From Paracoccus laeviglucosivorans (lineage in GTDB: Bacteria > Pseudomonadota > Alphaproteobacteria > Rhodobacterales > Rhodobacteraceae), in NCBI RefSeq assembly GCF_900182695.1, contig NZ_FXTK01000002.1, positions 62,001-126,000 of the forward strand: a DNA stretch of 64,000 nucleotides, given 5' to 3'. The notes below the pieces were generated by a model. It was not told the origin of the DNA. It saw only the letters and a list, made by a program, of their open reading frames with translations, and did no database searches. Shown here piece by piece: positions 52,823-61,788 of the stretch (its first letter is position 1; every line of letters starts with the position of its first letter). A program made the position numbers and the translations under genes.

Positions 52823-53638
52823 TTAATCGGAAAACCCATGTTCCGGCGCGGGAAAACGACCTGCCCGCACATCGTCAGCATAAGCGGAGATGGCGTGCCC
52901 GGCGGCCTCGCCCATCTCCTCATACCGCTTGACAAATTTAGGCCGGAAGTCACTGAAAAGTCCCAGCATATCATCTACGACCAACACCTGCCCATCGCAA
53001 CCCGCCCCGGCCCCGATGCCGATGGTCGGGACCAAAATCGTCTGCGTGATCCGCGTCCCCAGGCTTTCCGGCAGCTTTTCCAGCACGACCGCGAATGCGC
53101 CCGCATCCGCCAGCGCCGCCGCGTCATCGGCGATACGTTCGGCATCCGCGCCGCGCCCCTGCACCTTATAGCCACCAAGCGCATTCACCGCCTGCGGGGT
53201 CAGACCGACATGACCCATGACTGGAATCCCGCGCGCAACCAGAAACGCCACGGTCTCGGCCATGTGCCGCCCACCCTCAAGCTTGACCGCCTGACAGCCC
53301 GTTTCGGCCAGCAAACGCGCAGCATTGCGCATGGCCTGCTGTGGGCTTTCCTCGTAGCTGCCAAAGGGCATGTCAACGACCAGACAGGCGCGTTCAACGC
53401 CACGCGCCACGGCGCGACCATGCAGGATCATCATCTCCATCGTGACGCCAAGGGTCGAAGGCAGGCCGTGCAGCACCATGCCAACGCTGTCGCCGACCAG
53501 CACCAGATCACAGGCCCGATCCACCAGCTTCGCCATGGGCGTGGTATAGGCGGTCAGGCAGGCCACCGGCACACCGCCTTTGCGGGCGCGGATGTCGCTG
53601 GGCGTCTGGCGGACCTGCCGCTCGGGCGTGGCGCTCAT
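52823..53638 (-). CDS. panB: 3-methyl-2-oxobutanoate hydroxymethyltransferase
   Basis: 271 residues, TIM barrel. [40 protein letters not shown] (Mg-binding Asp) and [17 protein letters not shown] with the catalytic Glu in [10 protein letters not shown] are present; [20 protein letters not shown] ends the core. It makes ketopantoate from ketoisovalerate and methylene-THF. ATG 53638 has GGGGAGAAG upstream; the frame beyond it has no family likeness. Confidence 0.95.
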   Translation of the reverse strand: MSATPERQVRQTPSDIRARKGGVPVACLTAYTTPMAKLVDRACDLVLVGDSVGMVLHGLPSTLGVTMEMMILHGRAVARGVERACLVVDMPFGSYEESPQQAMRNAARLLAETGCQAVKLEGGRHMAETVAFLVARGIPVMGHVGLTPQAVNALGGYKVQGRGADAERIADDAAALADAGAFAVVLEKLPESLGTRITQTILVPTIGIGAGAGCDGQVLVVDDMLGLFSDFRPKFVKRYEEMGEAAGHAISAYADDVRAGRFPAPEHGFSD

Positions 53639-53810
53639 GGTCTTCTCCCCGTCACATTTCGCGCCGAGTGATGCCGCATCGCGGGGCTGTTGTCGCCAGA
53701 AAAATGCGCAACATGCATCATCGTCGTACAATCATGGCCCCGGAAACGACCGCGTAACCGTGAACGCGCGGCTATTGCGCCCAACATCCGACCGCGCTAA
53801 TCCCCCCGCA

Positions 53811-53845
53811 ACCGGTCGCAGCCCACCCGGTCATCAAAACAAGGG
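53811..53845 (+). promoter_or_regulatory. preQ1-I riboswitch upstream of queC
   Basis: P1 is ACCGG (53811-53815) with CCGGT (53827-53831), enclosing the loop TCGCAGCCCAC. The A-rich tail CATCAAAACAA then leads to GGG (53843-53845), which can pair with the loop CCC (53822-53824) to close an H-type pseudoknot. GGTCGCAG and CAAAACAAGG are identical to blocks of the Thermoanaerobacter preQ1-I aptamer as I remember it. The pseudoknot GGG belongs to the queC ribosome site AAGGGA, so ligand binding should block translation. Confidence 0.88.
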
Positions 53846-53853
53846 ATCAAAAA

Positions 53854-54555
53854 ATGAAAACTCTCGTCGTCTGCTCTGGCGGACTCGATTCCGTTTCGCT
53901 GGCGCATATGGTCGCCGCGGAACACGAACTGACCCGGCTGGTGTCGTTCGACTATGGCCAGCGCCACCGCAAAGAGCTTGCTTTTGCAGCCGAAGCCGCC
54001 GGGCGTCTGGGCGTGCCGCATCATCTGATCGACATGCGGGGGATCGGCGCGGCGCTGACCGGATCGGCACTGACCGACGATCTGGATGTGCCGGACGGGC
54101 ATTACGCCGAAGAAACCATGCGCGTCACGGTCGTGCCGAACCGTAATGCGATCATGCTGGCCATCGCCTTTGGCATCGCGGCAGCGAATGGCGATCAGGC
54201 GGTGGCGACAGCGGTGCATGGCGGCGACCATTTCATCTATCCCGATTGCCGCCCGGCTTTCACCAACGCTTTCAATGCGATGCAGGCGGCGGCCCTTGAC
54301 GGCTATGCGGATGTGCACCTGTTCACGCCCTTCGTGGACCGCGACAAGGCTGCCATTGTGACCGCAGGTGCGCGCCACGCCACGCCTTTTGCCCGCACGT
54401 GGTCCTGCTACAAAGGCGGCGATCTGCATTGCGGGCGCTGCGGCACCTGCGTCGAGCGGCGCGAGGCATTTGATCTGGCAGGGGTTTCAGACCCGACGAC
54501 ATATGCCGATGCAGATTTCTGGCGTCACGCAATCGCCGCAAAGGGCGCGGCCTGA
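53854..54555 (+). CDS. queC: 7-cyano-7-deazaguanine synthase
   Basis: 233 residues. PP-loop SGGLDS at residues 8-13 and a C-terminal zinc site with Cys185, Cys193, Cys196 and Cys199 (CYKGGDLHCGRCGTC). It converts 7-carboxy-7-deazaguanine to preQ0 with ATP and ammonia. First gene of queCDEF; start ATG 53854 lies 8 bases after the riboswitch. It overlaps queD by one base (TGATG). Confidence 0.95.
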   Translation: MKTLVVCSGGLDSVSLAHMVAAEHELTRLVSFDYGQRHRKELAFAAEAAGRLGVPHHLIDMRGIGAALTGSALTDDLDVPDGHYAEETMRVTVVPNRNAIMLAIAFGIAAANGDQAVATAVHGGDHFIYPDCRPAFTNAFNAMQAAALDGYADVHLFTPFVDRDKAAIVTAGARHATPFARTWSCYKGGDLHCGRCGTCVERREAFDLAGVSDPTTYADADFWRHAIAAKGAA

Positions 54556-54908
54556 TGTATCGTATTTCCAAGGAATTCCACTTTTCCGCCTCGCATCAGC
54601 TGGGGCACCTGCCCGCCGATCATCAATGCGCGCGGCTGCATGGCCATAACTATATCGTGTCGGTCGAGCTGGCATCGACCACGCTGAACGCCGACGGCTT
54701 CGTGCGCGATTATCACGAACTGTCGGCGCTGAAGCATTATATCGACAGCGAATTGGACCATCGCCACCTGAACGATGTGCTGGACCTGCCATCAACCGCC
54801 GAAAATATGGCCCGCCATTTCTACGACTGGAGCAAGGCACGCTGGCCCGAAACCGTGGCCGTCCGCGTTTCGGAAACACCGAAAACCTGGGCAGAGTATC
54901 GGCCATGA
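54555..54908 (+). CDS. queD: 6-carboxy-5,6,7,8-tetrahydropterin synthase
   Basis: 117 residues with the T-fold. The zinc ligands His14 (FSASHQL), His29 and His31 (RLHGHNY) and catalytic Cys25 are all present; [20 protein letters not shown] and [13 protein letters not shown] complete the family pattern. It makes carboxytetrahydropterin from dihydroneopterin triphosphate. Overlaps queE by ATGA. Confidence 0.95.
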   Translation: MYRISKEFHFSASHQLGHLPADHQCARLHGHNYIVSVELASTTLNADGFVRDYHELSALKHYIDSELDHRHLNDVLDLPSTAENMARHFYDWSKARWPETVAVRVSETPKTWAEYRP

Positions 54909-55609
54909 CGCTACGCATCGCCGAAATCTTTGGTCCGACTATTCAGGGCGAAGGCGTGCTGATCGGTGAGCCGACGGTCTTTATCCGTGCGGGCGGCTGC
55001 GATTACCGTTGTTCGTGGTGCGACAGCCTGCACGCGGTCGAAAGCCGTTATCGCCATGATTGGGCTGCGCTAAGCGATGCCGAGGTTTGGGCCCGCGTCC
55101 GCGACTTGTCGGGTGGACAGCCGCTGACCGTCTCGATCTCGGGCGGGAACCCGGCGATTCAGGACTTTGGCCCCGTCATCGCGCTGGGTCGTGCGCAGGG
55201 TTACCGCTTTGCCTGCGAAACCCAAGGCTCGATCCCGCGCGACTGGTTCGGTGAGCTTTCGACGCTGGTTCTGTCGCCAAAGCCGCCATCCAGCGGCGAG
55301 ACGGTGGACTGGGACGCCTTTGCAAGCTGCGTTCAGGCAGGGCGGCTGGCCCGCACGGTGATGAAGATCGTCATCTTTGACGAAACCGATCTGGAATGGG
55401 CGCGCGACACCCATGCCCGCCACCCAGAGCTGCCGCTTTACCTGCAGCCCGGCAATCCCGTGACCGATCCTGACACGCCCGTCGCGCCTCAGGCGCTGGC
55501 CGACCGCCTGCTGTGGCTGGTGGACAGCACCGTGGGCCGTGGCTGGCTGACCCCGCATATCCTGCCGCAACTGCATGTCCTGATCTGGGGCAACCGCCGC
55601 GGCGTCTGA
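54905..55609 (+). CDS. queE: 7-carboxy-7-deazaguanine synthase (radical SAM)
   Basis: 234 residues. The cluster motif is [10 protein letters not shown] with Cys32, Cys36 and Cys39 (C-x3-C-x2-C); the N-terminal substrate loop [20 protein letters not shown] is typical. [20 protein letters not shown] and [14 protein letters not shown] follow. It rearranges carboxytetrahydropterin to the deazaguanine ring. Third gene of the operon. Confidence 0.94.
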   Translation: MTLRIAEIFGPTIQGEGVLIGEPTVFIRAGGCDYRCSWCDSLHAVESRYRHDWAALSDAEVWARVRDLSGGQPLTVSISGGNPAIQDFGPVIALGRAQGYRFACETQGSIPRDWFGELSTLVLSPKPPSSGETVDWDAFASCVQAGRLARTVMKIVIFDETDLEWARDTHARHPELPLYLQPGNPVTDPDTPVAPQALADRLLWLVDSTVGRGWLTPHILPQLHVLIWGNRRGV

Positions 55610-55620
55610 AAGGAAGTCCC

Positions 55621-56085
55621 ATGACCAAGAGCATCTATCAGAACCTGACCCAACTTGGCGGCGCGACCGTCATGCCCGAAAGCCCCGAAAAAGCCGTGCT
55701 GGAGCGTGTGACCAACCCGCAGGCCGATGTCAGCTACAATGTGCGTTTCACCGCGCCGGAATTCACCTCGCTCTGCCCGATGACCGGACAGCCTGATTTC
55801 GCGCATCTGGTCATCGACTACGTGCCGGGCGATTGGTTGGTGGAATCTAAATCGCTGAAGCTATTTCTTGGATCATTCCGAAATCACGGCGCTTTTCACG
55901 AAGATTGCACCGTCAGCATCGCCCGCCGCCTGAACGATTTTCTGGCACCGCGCTGGCTGCGGATCGGAGGTTACTGGTATCCGCGCGGCGGTATCCCCAT
56001 CGACGTGTTCTGGCAGACCGGCGCGATGCCCGATGGCGTCTGGATCCCCGATCAGGGCGTGCCCCCCTATCGCGGTCGCGGCTGA
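55621..56085 (+). CDS. queF: NADPH-dependent 7-cyano-7-deazaguanine reductase
   Basis: 154 residues, the short QueF form. Nucleophile Cys52 ([14 protein letters not shown]) with Asp59, and His93/Glu94 ([10 protein letters not shown]) match the catalytic set, and [14 protein letters not shown] is the QueF nitrile-reductase motif. It reduces preQ0 to preQ1, the riboswitch ligand, so the end product can shut off its own operon. AAAGGAAG precedes ATG 55621. Confidence 0.95.
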   Translation: MTKSIYQNLTQLGGATVMPESPEKAVLERVTNPQADVSYNVRFTAPEFTSLCPMTGQPDFAHLVIDYVPGDWLVESKSLKLFLGSFRNHGAFHEDCTVSIARRLNDFLAPRWLRIGGYWYPRGGIPIDVFWQTGAMPDGVWIPDQGVPPYRGRG

Positions 56086-56168
56086 TCGTCAAAAAAGCGT
56101 TATAAAATATTCACGGAACTGCGCGCCGTCATGGCGGCGTTCGGCCTTCAAGCATCTGGAGGAGCGCC

Positions 56169-56981
56169 ATGACCACGCCCGTGAAACTGCATGTCGAAGA
56201 TACCGGCGGCACAGGCCGCCCCGTCGTCCTGATCCACGGCTGGCCGCTTTCCGGCGAGGCGTGGGAAAAACAGGTTCCCGTGCTGGCAGATGCCGGTTTC
56301 CGTGTCATCACCTATGACAGGCGGGGTTTTGGCAGGTCGGACAAGCCTGCGGACGGCTATGACTATGACAGCCTGACCGCTGATCTGCATGACATCCTGA
56401 CGGAAAAAGACCTGCGAGATGTGACGCTGGTCGGCTTTTCCATGGGCGGAGGCGAGGCTGCGCGATATATTCCGAACCACGGCGCGGACCGCATCGCATC
56501 CATCGTTTTTGCTGCCGCAATTCCGCCTTACATGATGCAGGGCGACGACAATCCCGAAGGACCGCTGACCCCCGATGCCGCACAAGGGATGCAGACCGGC
56601 TTTCGCGCCGACCGCGATGCCTTTTTCAAGGATTTCATCCTTGCGTTCTTCTCTGCCCATGGCGAATTGCGCGTGACCGAGGCGGATCGCCAGAAGGCCA
56701 TCGAGCTTTGCCAGCAATCGGACGACACCGCCGCGCTGGCCTGTATGCAGTCTTTTGGAACCACCGATTTCCGGCAAGACCTGCCCCAGATCACCGTGCC
56801 GGTGCTGGTCTTGCATGGCGATGCCGACGCGATCGTGCCGCTGGAGGGGTCGGGTCAGCGCACCCATGACGCGATCCCCGGCAGTGAACTTGCGGTGATC
56901 GAAAATGCGCCGCACGGGCTGAACACCAGCAATCCCGACGAATTCAACGCAGCCCTGCTGGATTTCCTGCGGAAGCAATGA
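56169..56981 (+). CDS. Alpha/beta hydrolase (non-heme chloroperoxidase type)
   Basis: 270 residues. VVLIHGWPLSGEAWEKQVPV carries the oxyanion loop, YDRRGFGRSDKPADGYDYDS is typical for haloperoxidase-like esterases, the nucleophile Ser is in VGFSMGGGEAARY, the acid in LHGDADAIVPLEGS and the His in NAPHGLNTSNPDEF. The substrate is unknown; perhydrolase or esterase activity is usual for the group. GGAGGAG precedes ATG 56169. Its 3' end overlaps the convergent UdgX gene by 38 bases. Confidence 0.88.
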   Translation: MTTPVKLHVEDTGGTGRPVVLIHGWPLSGEAWEKQVPVLADAGFRVITYDRRGFGRSDKPADGYDYDSLTADLHDILTEKDLRDVTLVGFSMGGGEAARYIPNHGADRIASIVFAAAIPPYMMQGDDNPEGPLTPDAAQGMQTGFRADRDAFFKDFILAFFSAHGELRVTEADRQKAIELCQQSDDTAALACMQSFGTTDFRQDLPQITVPVLVLHGDADAIVPLEGSGQRTHDAIPGSELAVIENAPHGLNTSNPDEFNAALLDFLRKQ

Positions 56982-58368
56982 ATTCCGCCGCAAGGGCCAG
57001 ATCGCGGGTGAAATTCGCGGTCTCGGCCTTGGCTGCCGTGGCATCGGGCAGGCGTAGCAGATAAGACGGATGCCATGTCGGCAGGATGGGCGGCACGCCC
57101 GCCACGACATGGCCCCGCACGTCAGTCATTTTGACCGGCTGGCCCGTCAACCCCAGCACGGCGGATGCGCCCATTGCGACGATCAGGCGGGGCTGCACCA
57201 ATTCGATCTCTTGCTTCAGCCACCAGCGGCAATGCGAAACCTCGGCCGTATTGGGACGCTGGTGGATGCGGCGCTTGCCGCGTGGCACGAATTTGAAATG
57301 TTTAACCGCGTTGGTCAGGTAGATGCGCCCGCGATCCAACCCAGCCTGCGCCAAGGCCCGATCCAGCACCTGACCCGCAGGACCAATAAAGGGTCGGCCC
57401 GTCAGATCCTCGTGATCGCCGGGCTGTTCACCGACGATCATCAGCGGCGCATCCTCGGGCCCCTCGCCCAACACAGCCTGCGTTGCCTGCGCGTGCAGAT
57501 CGCAGCGGGTGCAGGCCATGGCATCGGCGCGCATCATATCCCATGTCCCGGTCGGCGCCTCGGGCATCACGCGGCGCGACTGGATCGCGGCGTGAAACGC
57601 AGGCGGAGCCTTGGGGGCTGCGGCCGCCATTTGCGCCACACGATCCTTTGCACTGGCGATCAGGCCGGGGATCAGTTCCGCCTCGGGCAGGTTTTTCCAG
57701 TATTTGCGGGGCATCTCGGATTGCATCGCCCTTACCTTCAGCCGCGCGGGGTTAAAGATCGAACTGAAATAGGTGCGCCATAATGCCTCGGTCGCATCCT
57801 CCAGATCGGGTTTTTCGGCGGGCGTTTCGTCGGTGTGCAACTGCCCCGCATGAAACCGCGCGCTGCCCTTTGGCGTCAGGATCAGCCAGTCCATATCCGC
57901 AAAGCGTCGGGCAAAGAACGGCGTTGCATGGGCGATGATGTGATGGTCGGGTTCAAACCACGCGATAAAACGACGCGGCCCCTGCCCCGGCACTTCGCGA
58001 AAACGGACGAAGGCGTGCATCTTGTGGCTGTCGCGGCGCACCGATTTGACCATGCGGTGCAGGCGCTGCACGTCAGGATCGGGCGCAATCTCCAGCAATT
58101 TCGGCTGGTTTTGCAAGCGCCATAGCAACTGGTAAAGCAGTGCAAAACGCTCGGGGTCGGAATGGCAGATCGCGGTTTCCAGCAGACCCGGAAAAGCACG
58201 CGGCACGCGGGGCGGCGCACGCTCGGACATGGGCACGGGATCGGCTGCAAACAAATCGCTGCCCACCGACCACCGCACCGCGTCGGGTGCGATCCCCGCC
58301 ATCGCCAAGGCCCGCGCGGCTTTGCGCCATTCCAGCGGATCGGCCTGTGCGGACATCCGAATATGCAT
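56944..58368 (-). CDS. UdgX-family uracil-DNA binding protein fused to DUF4130
   Basis: 474 residues in two parts. Residues 1-245 are a DUF4130 (probable DNA metabolism) domain (KMHAFVRFREVPGQGPRRFI, FFARRFADMDWLILTPKGSA, MPRKYWKNLPEAELIPGLI). Residues 270-474 are a UDG-superfamily domain of UdgX type: GEQPGDHED at 313-321, the KRRIH loop at 365-369 and HPSYLLR at 433-439. Cys286, Cys289 and Cys380 are likely Fe-S ligands. In characterised UdgX the KRRIH histidine (His369 here) forms a covalent bond with uracil-containing DNA. It shares one base with the upstream radical SAM gene (stop/start TGATG type), so the two act together. Confidence 0.9.
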   Translation of the reverse strand: MHIRMSAQADPLEWRKAARALAMAGIAPDAVRWSVGSDLFAADPVPMSERAPPRVPRAFPGLLETAICHSDPERFALLYQLLWRLQNQPKLLEIAPDPDVQRLHRMVKSVRRDSHKMHAFVRFREVPGQGPRRFIAWFEPDHHIIAHATPFFARRFADMDWLILTPKGSARFHAGQLHTDETPAEKPDLEDATEALWRTYFSSIFNPARLKVRAMQSEMPRKYWKNLPEAELIPGLIASAKDRVAQMAAAAPKAPPAFHAAIQSRRVMPEAPTGTWDMMRADAMACTRCDLHAQATQAVLGEGPEDAPLMIVGEQPGDHEDLTGRPFIGPAGQVLDRALAQAGLDRGRIYLTNAVKHFKFVPRGKRRIHQRPNTAEVSHCRWWLKQEIELVQPRLIVAMGASAVLGLTGQPVKMTDVRGHVVAGVPPILPTWHPSYLLRLPDATAAKAETANFTRDLALAAEFIASAGNPAGLR

Positions 58369-59594
58369 CAGAACAGCGCCAATTGCTTCGGCTCGGGCGC
58401 AAAAACCTGCCGCAGATCGGCGCGGTCGATCAGGCGCAGCGGCGTCCAGCCCGCCGCCGTGACAAAGGGCCGGACCTTGCGCAGCGACACCCGCATCCGG
58501 TCCAGATCATCCAGTGTCAGGCTGCGATGCCGCCGCGCCTTGATGATTGCATCGACAGTCTTGGTCCCAAAGCCGGGAACACGCAGCAACATCTCGCGCG
58601 GAGCGCGGTTCACATCGACCGGAAAGTCGGCCCGATGCGCCAAGGCCCATGCCAGCTTGGGATCAAGGTCCAGATCCAGCATCCCGTCCGGGCGGGCCGA
58701 GGTGATTTCGGCAACCGAAAAGCCATAGAACCGATACAGCCAGTCCGCCTGATACAGCCGGTGTTCGCGCATCAACGGCGGCTTGGCAGGCGGCAATTTC
58801 GCCGAGGCATCCGGGATCGGGCTGAAGGCCGAATAATAGACCCGCTTCAAGCCATAGCTGCCATAAAGCCGCGCGCTGGAGCCCAGGATCGTCGCATCAT
58901 CCGCCCCATCCGCGCCCACGATCATCTGGGTCGATTGCCCCGCTGGCGCGAACCTTTTGCGTCGCCCGGTCAGGGTCGGTTCAGCCGCATCCTCGATCTT
59001 CAGCCGGAGGTCGGCCATTGCGCGACGGATCTGGCGGGGCTGCTTTTCCGGCGCAAGCTGCGCGATGCCGTGATCGGTGGGCAGTTCGATATTGATCGAC
59101 AGCCGGTCGGCGTACAGGCCCGCCTCCTCGATCAGCTTGGCCGAGGCTTCAGGGATTGTTTTCAGGTGGATATAACCTTTGAAACCGTGGACCTGCCGCA
59201 AGTCGCGGGCGATGCGGACCATCTGTTCCATCGTATGATCTGACGATCGCGCAATGCCCGATGACAGAAACAGCCCCTCGATGTAATTCCGGCGATAGAA
59301 TTCCAGCACCAGCCAGACCACCTCCTCGGGGGTGAAGCGGGCGCGTTCGACATTGCTGGAGCTGCGATTGATGCAATAGGCGCAGTCGTAAATGCAGAAA
59401 TTCGTCAGCAGGATCTTCAGCAAAGATATGCATCGCCCGTCAGGCGCATAGGCGTGGCAAATCCCCATCCCCTCGGTCGAGCCGATACCACCGGCCCGCG
59501 CGTCGCGCCGAACCGTCCCGCTTGACGCGCAGGAGGCATCGTATTTGGCGGCGTCGGCCAGGATCGCCAACCGTTGCTGGAGGCTTTTCTTCAT
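58368..59594 (-). CDS. Putative DNA modification/repair radical SAM protein
   Basis: 408 residues. The radical SAM motif is CIYDCAYC (Cys67, Cys71, Cys74), preceded by ICHAYAPDGRCISLLKILLT and followed by FTPEEVVWLVLEFYRRNYIE. The C-terminal part ends in a helix-hairpin-helix (about residues 338-372, REMLLRVPGFGTKTVDAIIK), a DNA-binding element. It belongs to the family that always sits beside UdgX/DUF4130 genes. The reaction is unknown; repair of a base lesion through a radical step is the likely theme. First gene of the two-gene operon. Confidence 0.9.
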   Translation of the reverse strand: MKKSLQQRLAILADAAKYDASCASSGTVRRDARAGGIGSTEGMGICHAYAPDGRCISLLKILLTNFCIYDCAYCINRSSSNVERARFTPEEVVWLVLEFYRRNYIEGLFLSSGIARSSDHTMEQMVRIARDLRQVHGFKGYIHLKTIPEASAKLIEEAGLYADRLSINIELPTDHGIAQLAPEKQPRQIRRAMADLRLKIEDAAEPTLTGRRKRFAPAGQSTQMIVGADGADDATILGSSARLYGSYGLKRVYYSAFSPIPDASAKLPPAKPPLMREHRLYQADWLYRFYGFSVAEITSARPDGMLDLDLDPKLAWALAHRADFPVDVNRAPREMLLRVPGFGTKTVDAIIKARRHRSLTLDDLDRMRVSLRKVRPFVTAAGWTPLRLIDRADLRQVFAPEPKQLALF

Positions 59595-59648
59595 GCATGT
59601 TCTATAAATGTTCCGGCCGCCACCAGCAACTGCAACGCAGGCCAGTTA

Positions 59649-60236
59649 TCATAGATCAAGCGACTTTCGGACATCCTCTGGCAGTTCGGCATGGGGGATC
59701 GCGGGCGGATGGAACAGGCCCAGACCTGCGGCCTGTTCCTTGCGCGTATGGGTCAGCACAGACAGGACGCCATTCGGCTCCAGCACGGCAAAACGCACGT
59801 CCGAGATGTCGGTGACGCCCTTGTCGCGCAGCTTCATGAACAGTTCGGATCGGCTGATGCCTTGTTTCTTCAGTTTTTGGTCATGCATCTCGCCATCCGT
59901 GACGACGATCTGTGGCGCACCCTCCAGAATGCGCGTCAGCCGGTCGGAACGCAGGATCAGTTGATCGACCAGCTTGTTGAAGACGACGACCAGAAAAATC
60001 GCGGCCATCGCGGGCAATAGCGGCACATCGGGATAGAACAGCGAATCCCCGACAGCCGAGCCGATGGCGATGACGAGCAGAAACTCAACGATGGACAGTT
60101 GCGCCACGCTGCGCCCGCCGATCCAGCGCATCAGCGCCAGCGTGTAGAAATAGATGATGCAGGTGCGAAACAGCACCTCGGCCATGAAGCCGAGGCTTTG
60201 ATCGCCAAGGAAAATACGGTGCAATTCCTGCAACAT
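59649..60236 (-). CDS. DUF421 membrane protein (YetF-like)
   Basis: 195 residues. Three N-terminal helices (MAEVLFRTCIIYFYTLALMR, QLSIVEFLLVIAIGSAVGDS, PLLPAMAAIFLVVVFNKLVD), then a soluble DUF421 domain (ILEGAPQIVVTDGEMHDQKL, FMKLRDKGVTDISDVRFAVL, EPNGVLSVL). RIGGRS-type MRWIGGRSVAQLS is the family hallmark. Function unknown. ATG 60236 gives the family start; the frame upstream crosses a hairpin. Confidence 0.85.
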   Translation of the reverse strand: MLQELHRIFLGDQSLGFMAEVLFRTCIIYFYTLALMRWIGGRSVAQLSIVEFLLVIAIGSAVGDSLFYPDVPLLPAMAAIFLVVVFNKLVDQLILRSDRLTRILEGAPQIVVTDGEMHDQKLKKQGISRSELFMKLRDKGVTDISDVRFAVLEPNGVLSVLTHTRKEQAAGLGLFHPPAIPHAELPEDVRKSLDL

Positions 60237-60268
60237 GATGCGCCCCCGGCCAATGTGCCAAGGCAAAA

Positions 60269-60297
60269 CGCCGGACCCCATTATCGGGGTTCCGGCG
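60269..60297. terminator. Hairpin between the divergent DUF421 and small-protein genes
   Basis: CGCCGGACCCC and GGGGTTCCGGCG pair over 11 bases with one bulged T and loop ATTATC. It lies in an 88-base divergent gap, where a terminator is not expected. It may be a 5'-leader structure of either gene. Confidence 0.4.
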
Positions 60298-60324
60298 CGA
60301 TGTGTTCCAAGCTAATGATTGGCC

Positions 60325-60504
60325 ATGCTTGTCGATCCGAACAACCCCTTTTTCAACCGCCTGTGGGTCCGCCTGCTTTGCGTCATCGCGCCGCTTGCAT
60401 GGGCAGGGGTCGAGCTTTCGAACGGCGCGATCTTCTGGGCCATCATCTTTGGGGCGGCGGGGCTGTATCTGGCCTATGCGCTGTTCATCCAGCGCGGTCG
60501 CTAA
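60325..60504 (+). CDS. Small membrane protein (DUF3329-like)
   Basis: 59 residues with two hydrophobic segments (VRLLCVIAPLAWAGVEL and FWAIIFGAAGLYLAYALF) after the lead LVDPNNPFFNRLW. I recall similar short proteins with this lead in Rhodobacteraceae, labelled DUF3329. Function unknown. The ribosome site is weak, but the coding character is good, and the stop overlaps ada by four bases. Confidence 0.7.
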   Translation: MLVDPNNPFFNRLWVRLLCVIAPLAWAGVELSNGAIFWAIIFGAAGLYLAYALFIQRGR

Positions 60505-61562
60505 CCCGCTTCGCGCTGCAGCAGTTCGCGCTTGCGTTCAATCCCCCAGCGATAACCGGACAGCGCGCCGTCGGTCCTGACGACGCGGTGGCAGGGGATG
60601 ACCACCGCCAGCTTGTTGGCCGCACAAGCCCCGGCCACGGCACGGGTCGCACTGGGCGCGCCGATCCGCGCCGCGATCTGGGCATAGCTTGCCGTTTCCC
60701 CCGGTGCAATGTCGCGCAATGCCTGCCAGACGCGCTGTTGAAATGCCGTGCCGCGAATGTCCAAGGGCAGGTCCAGCCCGGTCTGCGGTGCCTCGACAAA
60801 GCCGATGACGCGGGCCACCATTGCCTCGAACGGGGTGTCGCCGCCGATCAGGCGGGCGTTGGGGAACATGTCCTGCAATTCGGTCAGCAAGGGTTCGGGG
60901 CGGTCGCCCAGCGAAATTGCGCAGACCCCCTTGTCGCTGGCGGCAACAAGGATCGCCCCCAACGCGCATTGCGCCAGCGCAAAGCGGATTTCGACATCCG
61001 CACCGCCTTTGCGATATTCGCTGGGAGACATGCCAAGGATCGCGTCGGATTGCGCATAGAACCGGCTGCTGGAGTTGAACCCCGCATCATAGATCGCGCC
61101 CGTCACGCTGGCATTGCCCGAAAGCTCGCGCCGCATTCGCCCGGCGCGGTGCGCGGCTGCATAGGTGCGGGGCGTCATGCCGGTCACGGCCTTGAACTGG
61201 CGCTGAAAATGAAAGCGGCTTAGCCCGATCCGCGCCGCCAGCGCCGCGCCGTCAAGGGGCGTATCGGCGGCCTCGATGATCCGGCATGCCTCGGCGATCA
61301 GCGCAGCGTTGGCTTGCGCCGGGGTCGCCGCATTCGGATGGCAGCGCAGGCAAGGGCGATAGCCCGCAGCCTCGGCCCCTTGCGCGGTCGGAAAGAATTC
61401 GACATTCGCGCGTTTGGCCTGCCGCGACGGACAGGACGGGCGGCAATAGACCCCCGTCGTCCGCACGGCATAGAAAAACCGCCCATCCGCCGCCGGGTCG
61501 CGGTCCAGAACCGCCTGCCAACGCGGGTCAAAGGCGATGTTTTGATCCTGAGCCATGAACAT
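60501..61562 (-). CDS. ada: Bifunctional Ada: methylphosphotriester/O6-methylguanine-DNA methyltransferase and activator
   Basis: 353 residues. The N-terminal zinc domain has Cys40, Cys44, Cys71 and Cys74 (GVYCRPSCPSR, RPCLRCHP); Cys40 corresponds to the methyl acceptor for phosphotriesters. An AraC-type helix-turn-helix region (about residues 85-185, RIGLSRFHFQRQFKAVTGMT) follows, then the Ogt domain with Cys324 in VIPCHRVV. It repairs alkylated DNA and, once methylated, activates the response. GGAAGGGG precedes ATG 61562. Divergent from otsB. Confidence 0.93.
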   Translation of the reverse strand: MFMAQDQNIAFDPRWQAVLDRDPAADGRFFYAVRTTGVYCRPSCPSRQAKRANVEFFPTAQGAEAAGYRPCLRCHPNAATPAQANAALIAEACRIIEAADTPLDGAALAARIGLSRFHFQRQFKAVTGMTPRTYAAAHRAGRMRRELSGNASVTGAIYDAGFNSSSRFYAQSDAILGMSPSEYRKGGADVEIRFALAQCALGAILVAASDKGVCAISLGDRPEPLLTELQDMFPNARLIGGDTPFEAMVARVIGFVEAPQTGLDLPLDIRGTAFQQRVWQALRDIAPGETASYAQIAARIGAPSATRAVAGACAANKLAVVIPCHRVVRTDGALSGYRWGIERKRELLQREAG

Positions 61563-61788
61563 GATATAGCCCCTTCCTCTGGTGACGGATACCTGTCTAC
61601 GACGATTTGGCAGGCACTGCCTCTTGCAGGTTGCTCGCAAATCCGACGCGGCGTGGATGTTTCGCCGCAGTGCGGAACCCGGTCGTGCGTTCAGGGCTTT
61701 AGCTTGCGATGGCGCTGTGCCGCCCGACAGAAAAACCGACCGCTGGACGCATGAAATGCCGTCACGACCGGAATGGACGGAGAGAGTT

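Noticed and set aside
61609..61621. GGCAG-GCA-CTGCC dyad between ada and otsB.
   Set aside because: A 5-base dyad is expected by chance in such GC-rich DNA and does not resemble a known Ada box.
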